64,000 bases of DNA from Gordonia asplenii (GCF_012933505.1 NZ_JABBNB010000006.1:1-64000); one strand, 5' to 3'; counted from the stretch's first letter, positions 13,758-22,346 are shown. The notes: a model not told the origin generated them from the sequence alone. Program-made: numbers and translations.

Positions 13758-14581
13758 GTGAACCGACACCGCATCCGACGGCCCGGCTCGCGGCGCGCGC
13801 GGTGACCCTGGGCTACGGCGAGCGCTCCATCGTCGAAGACCTGACCGTCGACATCCCCGACGACCGGTTCACCGTGATCATCGGACCGAACGCCTGCGGG
13901 AAGTCGACGCTGCTCAAATCGCTCGCACGGGTGCTTACCCCGACGTCGGGGCAGGTGGTGCTCGACGGGCGGGTGATCGACAGCTACCCGCCACGCGAGG
14001 TGGCCCGGATCCTCGGTCTGTTGCCGCAGTCGTCGGTGGCACCCGAGGACATCCGTGTCGCCGAACTCGTCGCACGGGGCCGGTTTCCCCATCAGAAGCT
14101 ACTGCGGCAGTGGTCGCCCGACGACGAGCGGGCCGTCGTCGAGGCGCTGGCCGCGACCGGCACCACCGAACTGGCCGGCCAGCGGGTCGATCGACTGTCG
14201 GGCGGACAGCGTCAGCGCGTGTGGATCGCGTTGGTACTCGCCCAGCAGACGCCACTGGTGTTGCTCGACGAGCCGACCACATTCCTCGACATCGCCCACC
14301 AGCTGGAGGTGCTGGAATTGTGCCGCTCGCTCAATCGTGACCAGGGCCGCACCGTCGTCGCGGTGCTGCACGACCTCAACCAGGCCGCGCGCTACGGCGA
14401 TCACATCGTCGCGATGCGCGACGGCCGGATCGTCGCACAGGGACCGCCCGCACAGGTGGTCACCGCCGACGTGGTCGAGGAGGTGTTCGGTCTGCGCTGC
14501 CGGGTCGTCGACGACCCGGAGTCGGGGACACCGCTGGTGATTCCGCGGGTCGGTGCCGCCGCGATCGTACGGGGGAAATGA
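13754..14581 (+). CDS. fepC: Ferric-siderophore ABC transporter ATP-binding protein (FepC-like)
   Basis: A 275-residue ABC ATPase. Walker A is GPNACGKST (about residues 36-44), the Q-loop is LPQSS, the signature is LSGGQRQRVWIAL, Walker B is LVLLDEPTTFLD and the switch His lies in VLHDLNQA. This matches FepC/FhuC-type ATPases, including the FLDI-HQLEVLEL stretch. It energises the FepDG-like channel. GTG start at 13754 overlaps the upstream TGA by 4 bp. Confidence 0.93.
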   Translation: MSEPTPHPTARLAARAVTLGYGERSIVEDLTVDIPDDRFTVIIGPNACGKSTLLKSLARVLTPTSGQVVLDGRVIDSYPPREVARILGLLPQSSVAPEDIRVAELVARGRFPHQKLLRQWSPDDERAVVEALAATGTTELAGQRVDRLSGGQRQRVWIALVLAQQTPLVLLDEPTTFLDIAHQLEVLELCRSLNRDQGRTVVAVLHDLNQAARYGDHIVAMRDGRIVAQGPPAQVVTADVVEEVFGLRCRVVDDPESGTPLVIPRVGAAAIVRGK

Positions 14582-14582
14582 A

Positions 14583-15734
14583 ATGACATCGCTGCCCGAC
14601 CTCGACCGGCTTCGCGCATTCCGACACGACGTGCACGCCCACCCGGAACTCGCCTTCGCCGAGCACCGAACGGCCGACGTCATCGCCGACTATCTGCGCG
14701 GACTCGGCGCCGAGGTGACCACCGGCGTCGGCGGGACCGGCGTCGTCGGGGTGATTCGCGGGACGTCGGCGGGCCCGACGATCGGTCTGCGCGCCGACAT
14801 GGACGCGTTGCCCATCGTCGAGCGGCAGCCGCGTCCGTACGCGTCGACGTCGTCGGGGGTGATGCATGCCTGCGGCCACGACGGGCATTGCGCGATGCTG
14901 CTCGGTGCCGCGGAAATGCTCTGTGCTGCAACAGAATTCGCTGGAAATGTGGTTGTGGTGTTCCAGCCCGCGGAGGAGGGCGCGGCCGGTGCGGTGGCCA
15001 TGCTCGACGACGGCCTGCTTGCGCGGTTCGGCATCGAGGAGATCTACGGGATCCACAACATCCCCGGCATCGATGCCGGTGACATCGCGGTCCGAGCGGG
15101 TACTCAGCTGGCGTCGTTCGACGATCTCGACATCACCATCACCGCACCCGGCGGCCATGCGATGGCGCCGCATCTGGCGGGCGATGTGATCGTGGCGGGG
15201 TCGGCGTTGGTGACCGCACTGCAGACTATCGTCGCCCGGCGGCTCGATCCGGCGGTGCGCGCCGTCGTATCGATCACACAGTTCGTGGCCGGTGACACCA
15301 ACAATGTCTTGCCGCCGACCGCGCGGCTGCGGGGGACCGCGCGGTGTCTGTCCGCCGACGCCCGCGACGAGATCCAGCGGATGGTCACCGACATCTGCGC
15401 GTCGACGGCGACCGCGCACGGCGTCGACGTCGCTCTGACGTATGAGCGGCGTTACCCGTGCACGGTCAATGAACCGGGCTGTGCCGCGCGGGCCGCGGCG
15501 GTGGCCGCCGACGTCGTCGGGGCCGATCGGGTGGATGCGAACTGCGACGGCATTCTCGCCGCGGAAGACTTCGCGTTCTTTCTGCAGCAGATCCCCGGCG
15601 CATACGCCTTCATCGGCAACGGAGCGGGCGCGCCGGTGCACAATCCCGACTACGACTTCAACGACGACATCATCGGCGTCGGCGCGAAATTCCTTGCGGC
15701 CCTTGCTCTGCGGGCTATCGCCGATCGCGCGTGA
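14583..15734 (+). CDS. M20-family amidohydrolase in the siderophore operon
   Basis: A 383-residue M20D-type metallohydrolase of the hippurate hydrolase / N-acyl-amino-acid amidohydrolase group. It has GLRADMDALPIVE, the metal site MHACGHDGH, EEGAAGA with the general-base Glu, and GGHAMAPH in the lid domain. No signal peptide, so it acts in the cytosol. ATG 14583 has a purine-rich site (GGGGGAAA) just upstream and lies 1 bp after the ATPase stop, so it is co-transcribed with siderophore uptake. Enzymes of this family cut the amide between an aryl or indole acid and an amino acid. Cleavage of the DHB-serine amide after ester hydrolysis is therefore a reasonable guess for its role, not established. 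Confidence 0.85.
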   Translation: MTSLPDLDRLRAFRHDVHAHPELAFAEHRTADVIADYLRGLGAEVTTGVGGTGVVGVIRGTSAGPTIGLRADMDALPIVERQPRPYASTSSGVMHACGHDGHCAMLLGAAEMLCAATEFAGNVVVVFQPAEEGAAGAVAMLDDGLLARFGIEEIYGIHNIPGIDAGDIAVRAGTQLASFDDLDITITAPGGHAMAPHLAGDVIVAGSALVTALQTIVARRLDPAVRAVVSITQFVAGDTNNVLPPTARLRGTARCLSADARDEIQRMVTDICASTATAHGVDVALTYERRYPCTVNEPGCAARAAAVAADVVGADRVDANCDGILAAEDFAFFLQQIPGAYAFIGNGAGAPVHNPDYDFNDDIIGVGAKFLAALALRAIADRA

Positions 15735-15764
15735 GCGAAGTTGCGGCGAAAGCCGGTGAGCTGG

Positions 15765-15799
15765 TTCGGCGCTGAGGGCGATATGCCCTCAGCGCCGAA
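15765..15799. terminator. Bidirectional hairpin terminator
   Basis: Perfect 15-bp inverted repeat TTCGGCGCTGAGGGC / GCCCTCAGCGCCGAA with a 5-nt loop, between the convergent M20 and beta-propeller genes. The T-ending flank (GAATTGT) on the + side suits intrinsic termination of both. Confidence 0.85.
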
Positions 15800-15828
15800 T
15801 TGTCTACCGACTGCTGTTTGTCGAGGTG

Positions 15829-16950
15829 TCAGCCCTTGGGGGTGATGATGGTCAGGTTGCCACCCATGTGCTGCGTGCCGTAGACGATGCCGGTGCGGTC
15901 GTCGACGACGATGGTGTGCACCGGCGCTCCGGTCGGAATGACGCGCAGGATGGCGCCCGACGACGCGTCGAGGACGGTGACGGTGCGCTTTTGCAAGTTC
16001 GCGGTGTAGGCGAGGCGGCGCGTGGCGTCGAAGACGAGCTTGTTGGGCGTGGTGTTGGTCTCGATGGTCCGCTTGATCTGCAGGGTGTTGGAGTCGATGA
16101 CCGAGATCTTGCCGGTGTCGTAGCTGTTGGCCCACACGTCGCCGGTGACCGGGTTGACCTTCACTCGCGAATTCGACGGCGTGGTGATCTTCTTGATGAC
16201 GCGGTTGGTGCGGGTGTCGACGACGGCCACGAAGTTCTGCTTTTTGTCGATGTAGTCGGCGTTTCCGACGTACAGGCGGTGTCGCGAGTTGTCGACGTCG
16301 AGGAACGACGGATGGTAGATGCCGCCGATCTCACCGATGCTGCGTCCGGTCGAGGTGTTGAGGATGAGCACCTTGTCGGCGTTGTTGAGCGCGACGTAGG
16401 TGCGGCCGGTGGCGGTATTCGCCAACACACCCATCGGGTGTGTGCTCGGCAGGGACAGCAGGTTGGCGGGTGTCACCCGGCGGGCGCTCATGTTGAACGA
16501 GGTGACGCCGTTGGCGTGGGCGTTGGTGACGATGACGCGGCCCCGCTTGGGATCGATGGCGATGCCGTCGGGCGACTGTTCGACCGGAAGCAGCGGGACC
16601 GGGCCGAACAGCATCATGCCGAGTGGCTGATCGGACAGATCGATCGACCGGACCACCTTGCGCGACTTGGTGCTGAAGACCGTCACCTTGGGCTTGACCG
16701 GATACTTGCTGAAGCTGAAGTTCGATCCGCCGCTGGACATCGCCCGCGCGTTGTTGTCGGTGATGAACAGTTCATCGCGGCTCTGGTCGAGCGCCAGTTC
16801 GCCCGCGCTCGCGACGCCCGCCGACGCGGTGGAGACGCTGTACGACGACGGAGCCGCGGATGCGACGGGTGCGTTCAGTGCCAGTGGGAGAGCGATGAGG
16901 GCGCTCGCGGAGGTGAAGAGCGCAGCCAGGCGCGCACGGGATCGAGTCAT
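15829..16950 (-). CDS. Secreted YncE-like beta-propeller protein
   Basis: A 373-residue exported protein with a Sec signal peptide (about 1-33, ending ASAAP). The mature part is a YVTN/YncE-type seven-bladed propeller: repeated blades with the pattern xGIAIDPKRGRVIVTNAHANGV, HRLYVGNAD, VVDTRTNRVIKKI and GTPxHTI-type turns. E. coli YncE is an iron-repressed (Fur-controlled) periplasmic protein of unresolved function. Here the gene lies next to the siderophore locus and an IdeR-like palindrome directly abuts its ATG, which supports iron control. It is a divergent paralogue of the next gene. Confidence 0.85.
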   Translation of the reverse strand: MTRSRARLAALFTSASALIALPLALNAPVASAAPSSYSVSTASAGVASAGELALDQSRDELFITDNNARAMSSGGSNFSFSKYPVKPKVTVFSTKSRKVVRSIDLSDQPLGMMLFGPVPLLPVEQSPDGIAIDPKRGRVIVTNAHANGVTSFNMSARRVTPANLLSLPSTHPMGVLANTATGRTYVALNNADKVLILNTSTGRSIGEIGGIYHPSFLDVDNSRHRLYVGNADYIDKKQNFVAVVDTRTNRVIKKITTPSNSRVKVNPVTGDVWANSYDTGKISVIDSNTLQIKRTIETNTTPNKLVFDATRRLAYTANLQKRTVTVLDASSGAILRVIPTGAPVHTIVVDDRTGIVYGTQHMGGNLTIITPKG

Positions 16951-16969
16951 GAAGGGTAGGCTACCTGAA
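16951..16969. promoter_or_regulatory. Possible IdeR-like site next to the yncE-like start codon
   Basis: The sequence GAAGGGTAGGCTACCTGAA contains the near-palindrome GGTAG-G-CTACC and agrees with the DtxR/IdeR 19-mer at about 13 of 19 positions, including the TAGGCTA core. It touches the ATG of the leftward propeller gene. A second half-site-like TTAGGTT follows at 16974-16980. Placement between divergent iron-associated genes supports function. Confidence 0.5.
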
Positions 16970-17045
16970 CTTCTTAGGTTGCACTCAGGCGGTGCGGTTA
17001 AGCGCGGCGTGCCATCTGTGTGGCAGCTGAGTTAGGCTCCCCTTT

Positions 17046-18134
17046 GTGCATCGACTATCGATCTTGACCGCAGCCCTTGTGATCGTGGCCACGTTCGCTT
17101 CTCCGGGCGTGGCGCCGGCCGAACCCGGCGGCTGGGACTTTCGGCTCGCCAGCATGCCGGCCGGCGTAACCAGTGGAGGACAGCTCGCCATCGACGAGCA
17201 CCGTGGAAAACTCTTCGTCACCGACAACACGTTTCCCGCGACGACTACCAAAGAAGGTCTCACCGTCCAAAAGCCCAACATCGACGTCTCGGTGGTGAGC
17301 TTGGCCGCTCGTCGGCCGGTCGGCTCGATCGACCTGTCCGACCAACCGTGGGGACTGTTCAAGTACCAGTCGGTGAAGGTGCCGATGCCGCAGATCGCCG
17401 ACGGCATCGCCGTCGACTCCGCGGCCGGCGCCCTGGTGACTACCAGTGCGCACGCCGACGGCGTCTCGATCGTGCGTGCCGACGCGCGCAAAGCGACCCC
17501 TGACGACCTCCTCGCATACCCCGGCGGGCACCCGATGGGCGTCGTCGCCGCGGGAGGCCGCGCGTGGGTCGCACTATTCTCCGCGAACAAGGTCGTTCTG
17601 CTCGACACTGCGACCAAACGGCAGATCGCGCAGAGTTCCGTCTTCAGTCCCACCCTGGTGTCGCTGGATTCGGCGCGGCACCGGCTCTACGTGGGCAACG
17701 ACGACCACAAGAATCGCAGACGGAACTTCGTGGCGGTCATCGACACCCGGACCAACAAGGTCGTCAAGGAGGTTTCGACACCGTCCAATTCGCGGCCGAC
17801 GGTCGATCCCGTGACCGGGCGGGTCTTCGCGGCGAGTTTTGACACCGGCGAGGTGTCGGTGATCGATCCGGACTCGCTGCGCGTGGTGAAGACCATCGCG
17901 ACGAGGTCGACACCGAACCAGATCGCCGTCGACGGCAAACGCCGGCTCGGCTACCTGGCGAACCTGGACAACCGTTCGATCACCGTCATCGACCTGGACA
18001 CCGCGTCGGTGCTCGCGGTGGTCAAGACCGCGGCCCGGGTGCACACTCTCGCCGTGGACCAGCGCACCGGCATCGTGTACGGATCTCAATACCGGGGCAG
18101 CGGGATCACCGTGCTAGTGCCCAGTCGTCGTTGA
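17046..18134 (+). CDS. Secreted YncE-like beta-propeller protein (paralogue)
   Basis: A 362-residue paralogue of the divergent gene at 15829. Signal peptide about 1-26 (ending APAEP), then the same blade series: SGGQLAIDEHRGKLFVTDNT, SIDLSDQPWGLF, GIAVDSAAG, HRLYVGND, VIDTRTNKVVKEVSTPSNSR and TGIVYGSQYRG. The shared SIDLSDQP and TPSNSR stretches show a local duplication followed by inversion or divergence. Probably periplasmic or cell-wall located. GTG start at 17046; no strong ribosome site. Function unknown; an iron-linked role is inferred from the neighbourhood. Confidence 0.83.
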   Translation: MHRLSILTAALVIVATFASPGVAPAEPGGWDFRLASMPAGVTSGGQLAIDEHRGKLFVTDNTFPATTTKEGLTVQKPNIDVSVVSLAARRPVGSIDLSDQPWGLFKYQSVKVPMPQIADGIAVDSAAGALVTTSAHADGVSIVRADARKATPDDLLAYPGGHPMGVVAAGGRAWVALFSANKVVLLDTATKRQIAQSSVFSPTLVSLDSARHRLYVGNDDHKNRRRNFVAVIDTRTNKVVKEVSTPSNSRPTVDPVTGRVFAASFDTGEVSVIDPDSLRVVKTIATRSTPNQIAVDGKRRLGYLANLDNRSITVIDLDTASVLAVVKTAARVHTLAVDQRTGIVYGSQYRGSGITVLVPSRR

Positions 18135-18187
18135 CGACGGGCGGTTTCGGGCACCTGCCGCCGCTTGTCACACGTCGCCCTTGAGTG

Positions 18188-18214
18188 CTGGCACTCTCAT
18201 GTATAGAGTGCTAG
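18188..18214 (+). promoter_or_regulatory. CIRCE heat-shock operator (HrcA site)
   Basis: CTGGCACTC - 9 nt - GAGTGCTAG matches the CIRCE inverted repeat (TTAGCACTC-N9-GAGTGCTAA) about 95 bp before groES. An extra GAGTGC at 18183-18188 pairs with the first GCACTC as well, giving a second, tighter inverted repeat. HrcA repression relieved by heat is the expected control. Confidence 0.9.
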
Positions 18215-18310
18215 GTGGCGCTGTGAGAGATCCTCGTTCACCCGCGACGACGAGGCGATCACACCAGGGCCGCAAACTTCAATTTCCAACGAAAGAAGAG
18301 GACTCACATC

Positions 18311-18610
18311 GTGGCGAGCGTGAACATCAAGCCGCTTGAGGACAAGATCCTGGTCCAGGCCGTTGAGGCTGAGACCACCACCGCCTCGGGCCTGGTCATC
18401 CCCGATACGGCCAAGGAGAAGCCCCAGGAGGGCAAGGTCATCGCAGTCGGACCGGGCCGCTGGGACGAAGCCGGCGAGAAGCGTATTCCGCTTGATGTCG
18501 CTGAGGGCGACGTCGTGATCTACAGCAAGTACGGCGGCACCGAGATCAAGTACGGTGGCGAGGAATTCCTGATCCTGTCGGCACGCGACGTGCTCGCAGT
18601 GGTCAGCTAG
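18311..18610 (+). CDS. groES: Co-chaperonin GroES
   Basis: A 99-residue 10-kDa chaperonin, the lid that caps the GroEL folding chamber. [12 protein letters not shown] at the start, the mobile loop around [13 protein letters not shown] and the [13 protein letters not shown] stretch are nearly identical to the mycobacterial protein. GTG start at 18311 follows AAGAAGAGGA. In mycobacteria groEL1 follows directly; here a strong terminator comes instead and no groEL lies in the window, so groES is transcribed alone. Confidence 0.97.
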   Translation: MASVNIKPLEDKILVQAVEAETTTASGLVIPDTAKEKPQEGKVIAVGPGRWDEAGEKRIPLDVAEGDVVIYSKYGGTEIKYGGEEFLILSARDVLAVVS

Positions 18611-18625
18611 CGCTACCCGCTGACA

Positions 18626-18667
18626 AACGCCTCCGCCCCGGACTTCGCAGTCCGGGGCGGAGGCGTT
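18626..18667 (+). terminator. Strong intrinsic terminator after groES
   Basis: Perfect 19-bp stem, AACGCCTCCGCCCCGGACT pairing with its complement around a TCGC loop. It separates groES from the whiB gene on the other strand, and marks groES as monocistronic. Confidence 0.92.
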
Positions 18668-18712
18668 CTGCTATGGAGATCGAGCGTCGCGGGCGTCGAC
18701 GTCGATGTTAAG

Positions 18713-19006
18713 TCAACTCGCCAATCGGCGTCGGCTCCGCTTGATGAGAGTCGCGCGTTCGGACTCCGACAGCCCGCCCCAGATGCCGTACGGCTCGGCC
18801 ACCGCGAGGGCGTGCTCGCGGCAGGACGCGATCACCGGGCACTGATGGCACAGCTGTTTGGCTCGGCGCTCGCGTTGAGCGCGGGCCCGCCCGCGCTCGC
18901 CGTCGGGATGGAAGAACACCGACGACTCGACGCCGCGGCACATCCCCTGCATCTGCCAATCCCAGATATCGGCATTGGGACCCGGAAGCTCATGTGGCAA
19001 CGGCAT
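18713..19006 (-). CDS. whiB3: WhiB3-like iron-sulfur redox regulator
   Basis: A 97-residue WhiB-family protein. The N-terminus MPLPHELPGPNADIWDWQMQG and the following MCRGV, FFHPDGERGRARAQRE, LCHQCPVIASC and GIWGGLSESER match WhiB3. Four Cys (in MCRG, LCHQC and ASC) bind a 4Fe-4S cluster; the GIWGG turn and basic tail KRSRRRLA contact the sigma factor and DNA. WhiB3 senses redox state and tunes lipid metabolism in mycobacteria. ATG 19006 is chosen over an upstream start because AGAGGAGAAG lies just before it. Position next to groES repeats the mycobacterial order. Confidence 0.93.
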   Translation of the reverse strand: MPLPHELPGPNADIWDWQMQGMCRGVESSVFFHPDGERGRARAQRERRAKQLCHQCPVIASCREHALAVAEPYGIWGGLSESERATLIKRSRRRLAS

Positions 19007-19378
19007 TATCTTCTCCTCTTCCATCCACGGTTGTTCGGCCCGAAGCTCTTTCGAACTGCAATGCACACATTAGGCAGCGGCCGGAAATAGAGTCAATTCG
19101 GCTATTTTGTATCGAAAATGTGTATTTGTTTCCCTCCTGTTAACGTATTTGCTCCGGATGTCAACCGGTGTGCGCACCGAGATCTCAACCCCTGTCGATA
19201 GCGGATCTGAGCAGCGTAGACATGCGCTGACCAGCGTCGACGACGGTGATTGTCGACGACATCCGGTGAGCTGTCGGTCGAGCCCTGCGCGTAGCTCGAT
19301 TAACATCAGTGAAATAGTCGGGACATCTCCCGGTGACTAGTGTGGCGAATATGGCTCAGAAATCGGCAGGTTAAATTC
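19007..19378. other. Intergenic region between whiB3 and a conserved hypothetical gene
   Basis: A 372-bp, relatively AT-rich stretch holding the promoters of the two divergent genes. Short frames occur but none has a ribosome site or recognisable product, and no clear operator or RNA structure was recognised. Confidence 0.5.
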
Positions 19379-20152
19379 ATGCAAAATCGAAACCCTTCCA
19401 GTTCCCTGAACCAGTGGAGTATGGCGACCGAACTCGGTGCGCTCGGCTATGTCTGTGCTGGTGAGGCGGTATTACGGGGGACACGACTCGGTACCGGCGC
19501 GGTCGCGTCGTTGCAGGCGAGCACCCGCGCGTCGTGGATCCGGCAGAGCGGGCGACACGCGCAGGCCGCCGTGTTCGACGGCGCTGCGGCATCGTCGGCC
19601 TTCGTTCTCGTCGACGCCTACGACAGTCCGGCGGCACTCGGCGCCCTGGCCGACGCGCTGACGGGTCTCGCCGCAGACAACCTCGGTGTCGGACGGTTCG
19701 CGACGACCCGCCGGCTCCTCGACCGGGTGGAGCGCGAGGTGCTTCCCGCGATCGCCGCCCACTCCGAGTTCGTCTGGGGCGCGCGGCTGGAATTGCGCTG
19801 GCGATGGGTGTCCACCGAACTCGCCCTATATAGCGGAGACGCTGCCGGTGCCGCGGCGTCGAGTGCGGCGGCCGTCGAACTCGCCGCGACGGTGCCCTCG
19901 CCGCGGCATCGAATCAAAACCGACCTGATCGCCGCGGCCGCCGCCGCGGTCAACGACGATGGCGAATCGGCACGTGCGCTGGCGGCGTCGTGCGAGCGCA
20001 GATGCGCGGAGACCGACCTGCTGCCGTTGCGCTGGGCGGCATTGACCATGCTCGCCGGACTGGCCGATGCGGGATCGGTCGAACAGGAGACCCGCAGCGC
20101 ACAGCGGGCCGCGGTCGCAGCCGAACTGCGACGTCGCGGCATGGTGCTCTGA
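19379..20152 (+). CDS. Conserved actinobacterial hypothetical protein (Rv3415c position)
   Basis: A protein of about 257 residues, mostly alanine-rich helices, in the exact place of Rv3415c between whiB3 and sigD. There are no membrane segments or recognised catalytic motifs; the helical repeats (RRLLDRVEREVLP, LELRWRWVSTELALYSGD, ARALAASCERRCAETDLLPLRW) resemble a TPR-like or regulatory helical scaffold. Start is uncertain: ATG 19379 is used, but GTG 19340 and ATG 19421 are in frame, the last with GTGGAG close by. Function unknown. Confidence 0.7.
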   Translation: MQNRNPSSSLNQWSMATELGALGYVCAGEAVLRGTRLGTGAVASLQASTRASWIRQSGRHAQAAVFDGAAASSAFVLVDAYDSPAALGALADALTGLAADNLGVGRFATTRRLLDRVEREVLPAIAAHSEFVWGARLELRWRWVSTELALYSGDAAGAAASSAAAVELAATVPSPRHRIKTDLIAAAAAAVNDDGESARALAASCERRCAETDLLPLRWAALTMLAGLADAGSVEQETRSAQRAAVAAELRRRGMVL

Positions 20153-20339
20153 GATGTGTCGGCTGTGGCACGAGTGACCTGCGTCTACGCCGGAACGGTC
20201 TCATTCGACTGAACGGCCGATTCTTCCACCGCGCCTCGACGCCGCTAGAGTAAGGAGGGGGTCAGACTGGAGTACGTGTCGACCTGCGCATAAGAGACAG
20301 ACCGGAACTGACGATGTAACACAGGGGCTTTCACTGCCG

Positions 20340-20927
20340 ATGAACTTAACGGGTGCTGAGTTGGACGCCGCCGTCCTTGCCGCAGGGCAAGGGGATCGGT
20401 CGGCGCTCGAATCGGTACTCCAAAGTGTGCAGGAACCGATACTTCGGTACTGCAGAGGACGCATTGGAGTGGGAGAACGACACCTGTTCTCCGCGGATGA
20501 CATCGCGCAGGAGGCCTTGATGGCGGTGATGACTGCCCTGCCCCGTTACCGGGACCAGGGGAGACCGTTCATGGCTTTCGTGTATGGCATTGCATCGCAC
20601 AAGGTCGCCGACGCCATGCGCGTCGTCGGCCGGACGAAGTCCGACCCGGTCGAGATCATCCCCGAGACACCGTCGGTGTCCGGTGGACCGGAACAGTTGG
20701 CGATCCAAGCCGACACCAGTGAGCGGATGAAGCAACTGCTGCAACTCCTGCCGGAGAAGCAGCGAGAAGTGCTCACCCTGCGAATTGTCGTCGGGATGTC
20801 AGCCGAGGAGACCGCACAGATGGTCGGCAGTACGCCGGGCGCCGTGCGAGTCGCCCAACACCGTGCCCTCACCAAGTTGAAGGATGAACTGAGTAGGTCC
20901 GGAGGAATCGATGAGCGACGAGCTTAG
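20340..20927 (+). CDS. sigD: ECF RNA polymerase sigma factor SigD
   Basis: A 195-residue group IV sigma factor. Region 2 spans about 25-95 (ADDIAQEALMAVMTALPRYRDQGRPFMAFVYGIASHKVADAMR) and region 4 about 130-185 (LLPEKQREVLTLRIVVGMSAEETAQMVGSTPGAVRVAQHRALTKLK, read in pieces). It redirects RNA polymerase to stationary-phase or stringent-response promoters in mycobacteria. The next gene, overlapping by 17 bp, is its anti-sigma factor RsdA, as in M. tuberculosis. Confidence 0.93.
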   Translation: MNLTGAELDAAVLAAGQGDRSALESVLQSVQEPILRYCRGRIGVGERHLFSADDIAQEALMAVMTALPRYRDQGRPFMAFVYGIASHKVADAMRVVGRTKSDPVEIIPETPSVSGGPEQLAIQADTSERMKQLLQLLPEKQREVLTLRIVVGMSAEETAQMVGSTPGAVRVAQHRALTKLKDELSRSGGIDERRA

Positions 20928-21864
20928 CCGCCGTCGGCTGGGGGCAGTGCCCGACCAGCCGTCGACCGATGCGGGTGAGTCTTCGGGCTGGAAGTACCAC
21001 GGCGCGGACGAGTCGCCGTTGGACATGAACGCCGTACACGCCGACGAGGAGTTCCTCGAGGCGCTCACCCGCGATATGCCGGTGGCCACCAACAGCGACG
21101 CCGAATACCAATTGGCCACCCTGCTGGCCGGGTGGCGCTACGAGGTCCTCGCCGAGCCGGTGCCGGAGTTTCCGTCGGTCGACGACGTCGAGCGCGCGAT
21201 CATCGCGTCTGCGCCTCGGCGGCCCGCTCGCAAGGCGATTCGGCACCTGCGCCTGGCATCGGGTGCGGCGGCCGTCGTCGTCGTGGCGGCGGCGGGACTC
21301 ACCGTTCTGTCGCAGGGTGCGGCGCCCGGCGATCCGCTGTGGAACGTGAAGAAGGTCGTCTTCGCCGATCAGGCCAGCCAGACCCAAGCCGCGACCGACG
21401 CACAGCAGAACCTCGAGCAGGCCGAAGCCGCGATGGCCCGCGGCGACACCGCGCAGGCGCAGGCACTGGTCGACAAAGCGGCGCAGAACATGCAGCCGGT
21501 GCACGACGACAAGTTGCGCAAGGAGATGGACGACTGGATCGGACGCCTGCGTGCCAGCGCGCCGAAGACGTCGGTGTCCACGTCCAGCGCCGCGTCGAAG
21601 TCCAGCGCGGTGACGACCACCAAGCAGGCTCCTGTCCGCAGCAGCACGGACCCGGCCACCATCCCGCCGGATCTGCGTGACCAGCTGCGTACCAGGACGC
21701 AGACTCAGGCGCCGGAGACCACCGACGAGACGACGCTGCCGTCCACCGTGCCCGTGGTCCCGCCGAGCGATCAGACCGCGACCCCGACGACGCAGACCCC
21801 CAAACCGCGTCCGACGACCCAGCCCGGAGTTCCGCTGCCCCCGATCTCGATTCGGCCGAATTAG
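20911..21864 (+). CDS. rsdA: Anti-sigma-D factor RsdA
   Basis: A 317-residue membrane protein in the Rv3413c position. The cytoplasmic N-terminal part (1-110) carries the sigma-binding LDMNAVHADEEFLEALTRDM and DAEYQLATLLAGWR segments. One membrane helix follows (about 113-133, SGAAAVVVVAAAGLTVLSQG). The outside part has a helical stretch (DAQQNLEQAEAAMARGDTAQAQ) and then a long Ser/Thr/Pro-rich tail. Release of SigD is thought to involve stepwise proteolysis of RsdA. ATG 20911 lies inside sigD, giving coupled translation and matched amounts of the two proteins. Confidence 0.9.
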   Translation: MSDELSRRRLGAVPDQPSTDAGESSGWKYHGADESPLDMNAVHADEEFLEALTRDMPVATNSDAEYQLATLLAGWRYEVLAEPVPEFPSVDDVERAIIASAPRRPARKAIRHLRLASGAAAVVVVAAAGLTVLSQGAAPGDPLWNVKKVVFADQASQTQAATDAQQNLEQAEAAMARGDTAQAQALVDKAAQNMQPVHDDKLRKEMDDWIGRLRASAPKTSVSTSSAASKSSAVTTTKQAPVRSSTDPATIPPDLRDQLRTRTQTQAPETTDETTLPSTVPVVPPSDQTATPTTQTPKPRPTTQPGVPLPPISIRPN

Positions 21865-21902
21865 CGACCCGTCGCAGCGTCTACGAGTCAGCCGACTCAT
21901 CC

Positions 21903-21942
21903 GACGAGGGCCCGCTCACTGTGCGGTGAGCGGGCCCTCGTC
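21903..21942. terminator. Bidirectional hairpin terminator
   Basis: Perfect 17-bp stem GACGAGGGCCCGCTCAC with a 6-nt loop, followed by GTTTCG, between the convergent rsdA and DUF5319 genes. Confidence 0.88.
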
Positions 21943-21971
21943 GTTTCGAGCGCGAGTGCGGTGGAGCTTGT

Positions 21972-22346
21972 CTAGACGCCTTTGGCGTCCGCATATCCCC
22001 GGCAGTAGTCCCACGTGACGTACGCCTCGGGACGCGGGTCGACGGCGGGTTCGTGCGGCCGCACCGTTCCGTCGACGAGCAGCTGAAGAAGGTTGGCGCG
22101 CAGCATGTCCCAGTCGTGGTAGTGGTCTTCGTGGCAGTCTTCGCAGACGACGACGAGTCCGCGGATACCCCGCTGGGCCAGCAGTGCTTCATAGACGGCG
22201 AGATCGGCGAGATCTTCTTCGACGGCGATCCGTTCATTGGCGTCGAGCGGTATTCCCGGTTCGACGGAGTCGAGCGCCATCGCCGGGTCGCTCGGGTCGT
22301 CGGCAAACGGATCCGGCGGAAGGCCGGGAGGGAAATGATCGCGCAC
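21972..22346 (-). CDS. DUF5319 family protein (Rv3412-like)
   Basis: A 124-residue acidic soluble protein in the Rv3412 position between sigD-rsdA and guaB2. Recognisable family segments are DPFADDPSDPA, LVVVCEDCHEDHYHDWDMLRANLLQLL and WDYCRGYADA. The CxDCxxxHYHDW cluster looks like a possible metal site. Function unknown in any organism known to me. ATG start at 22346. Confidence 0.8.
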   Translation of the reverse strand: MRDHFPPGLPPDPFADDPSDPAMALDSVEPGIPLDANERIAVEEDLADLAVYEALLAQRGIRGLVVVCEDCHEDHYHDWDMLRANLLQLLVDGTVRPHEPAVDPRPEAYVTWDYCRGYADAKGV

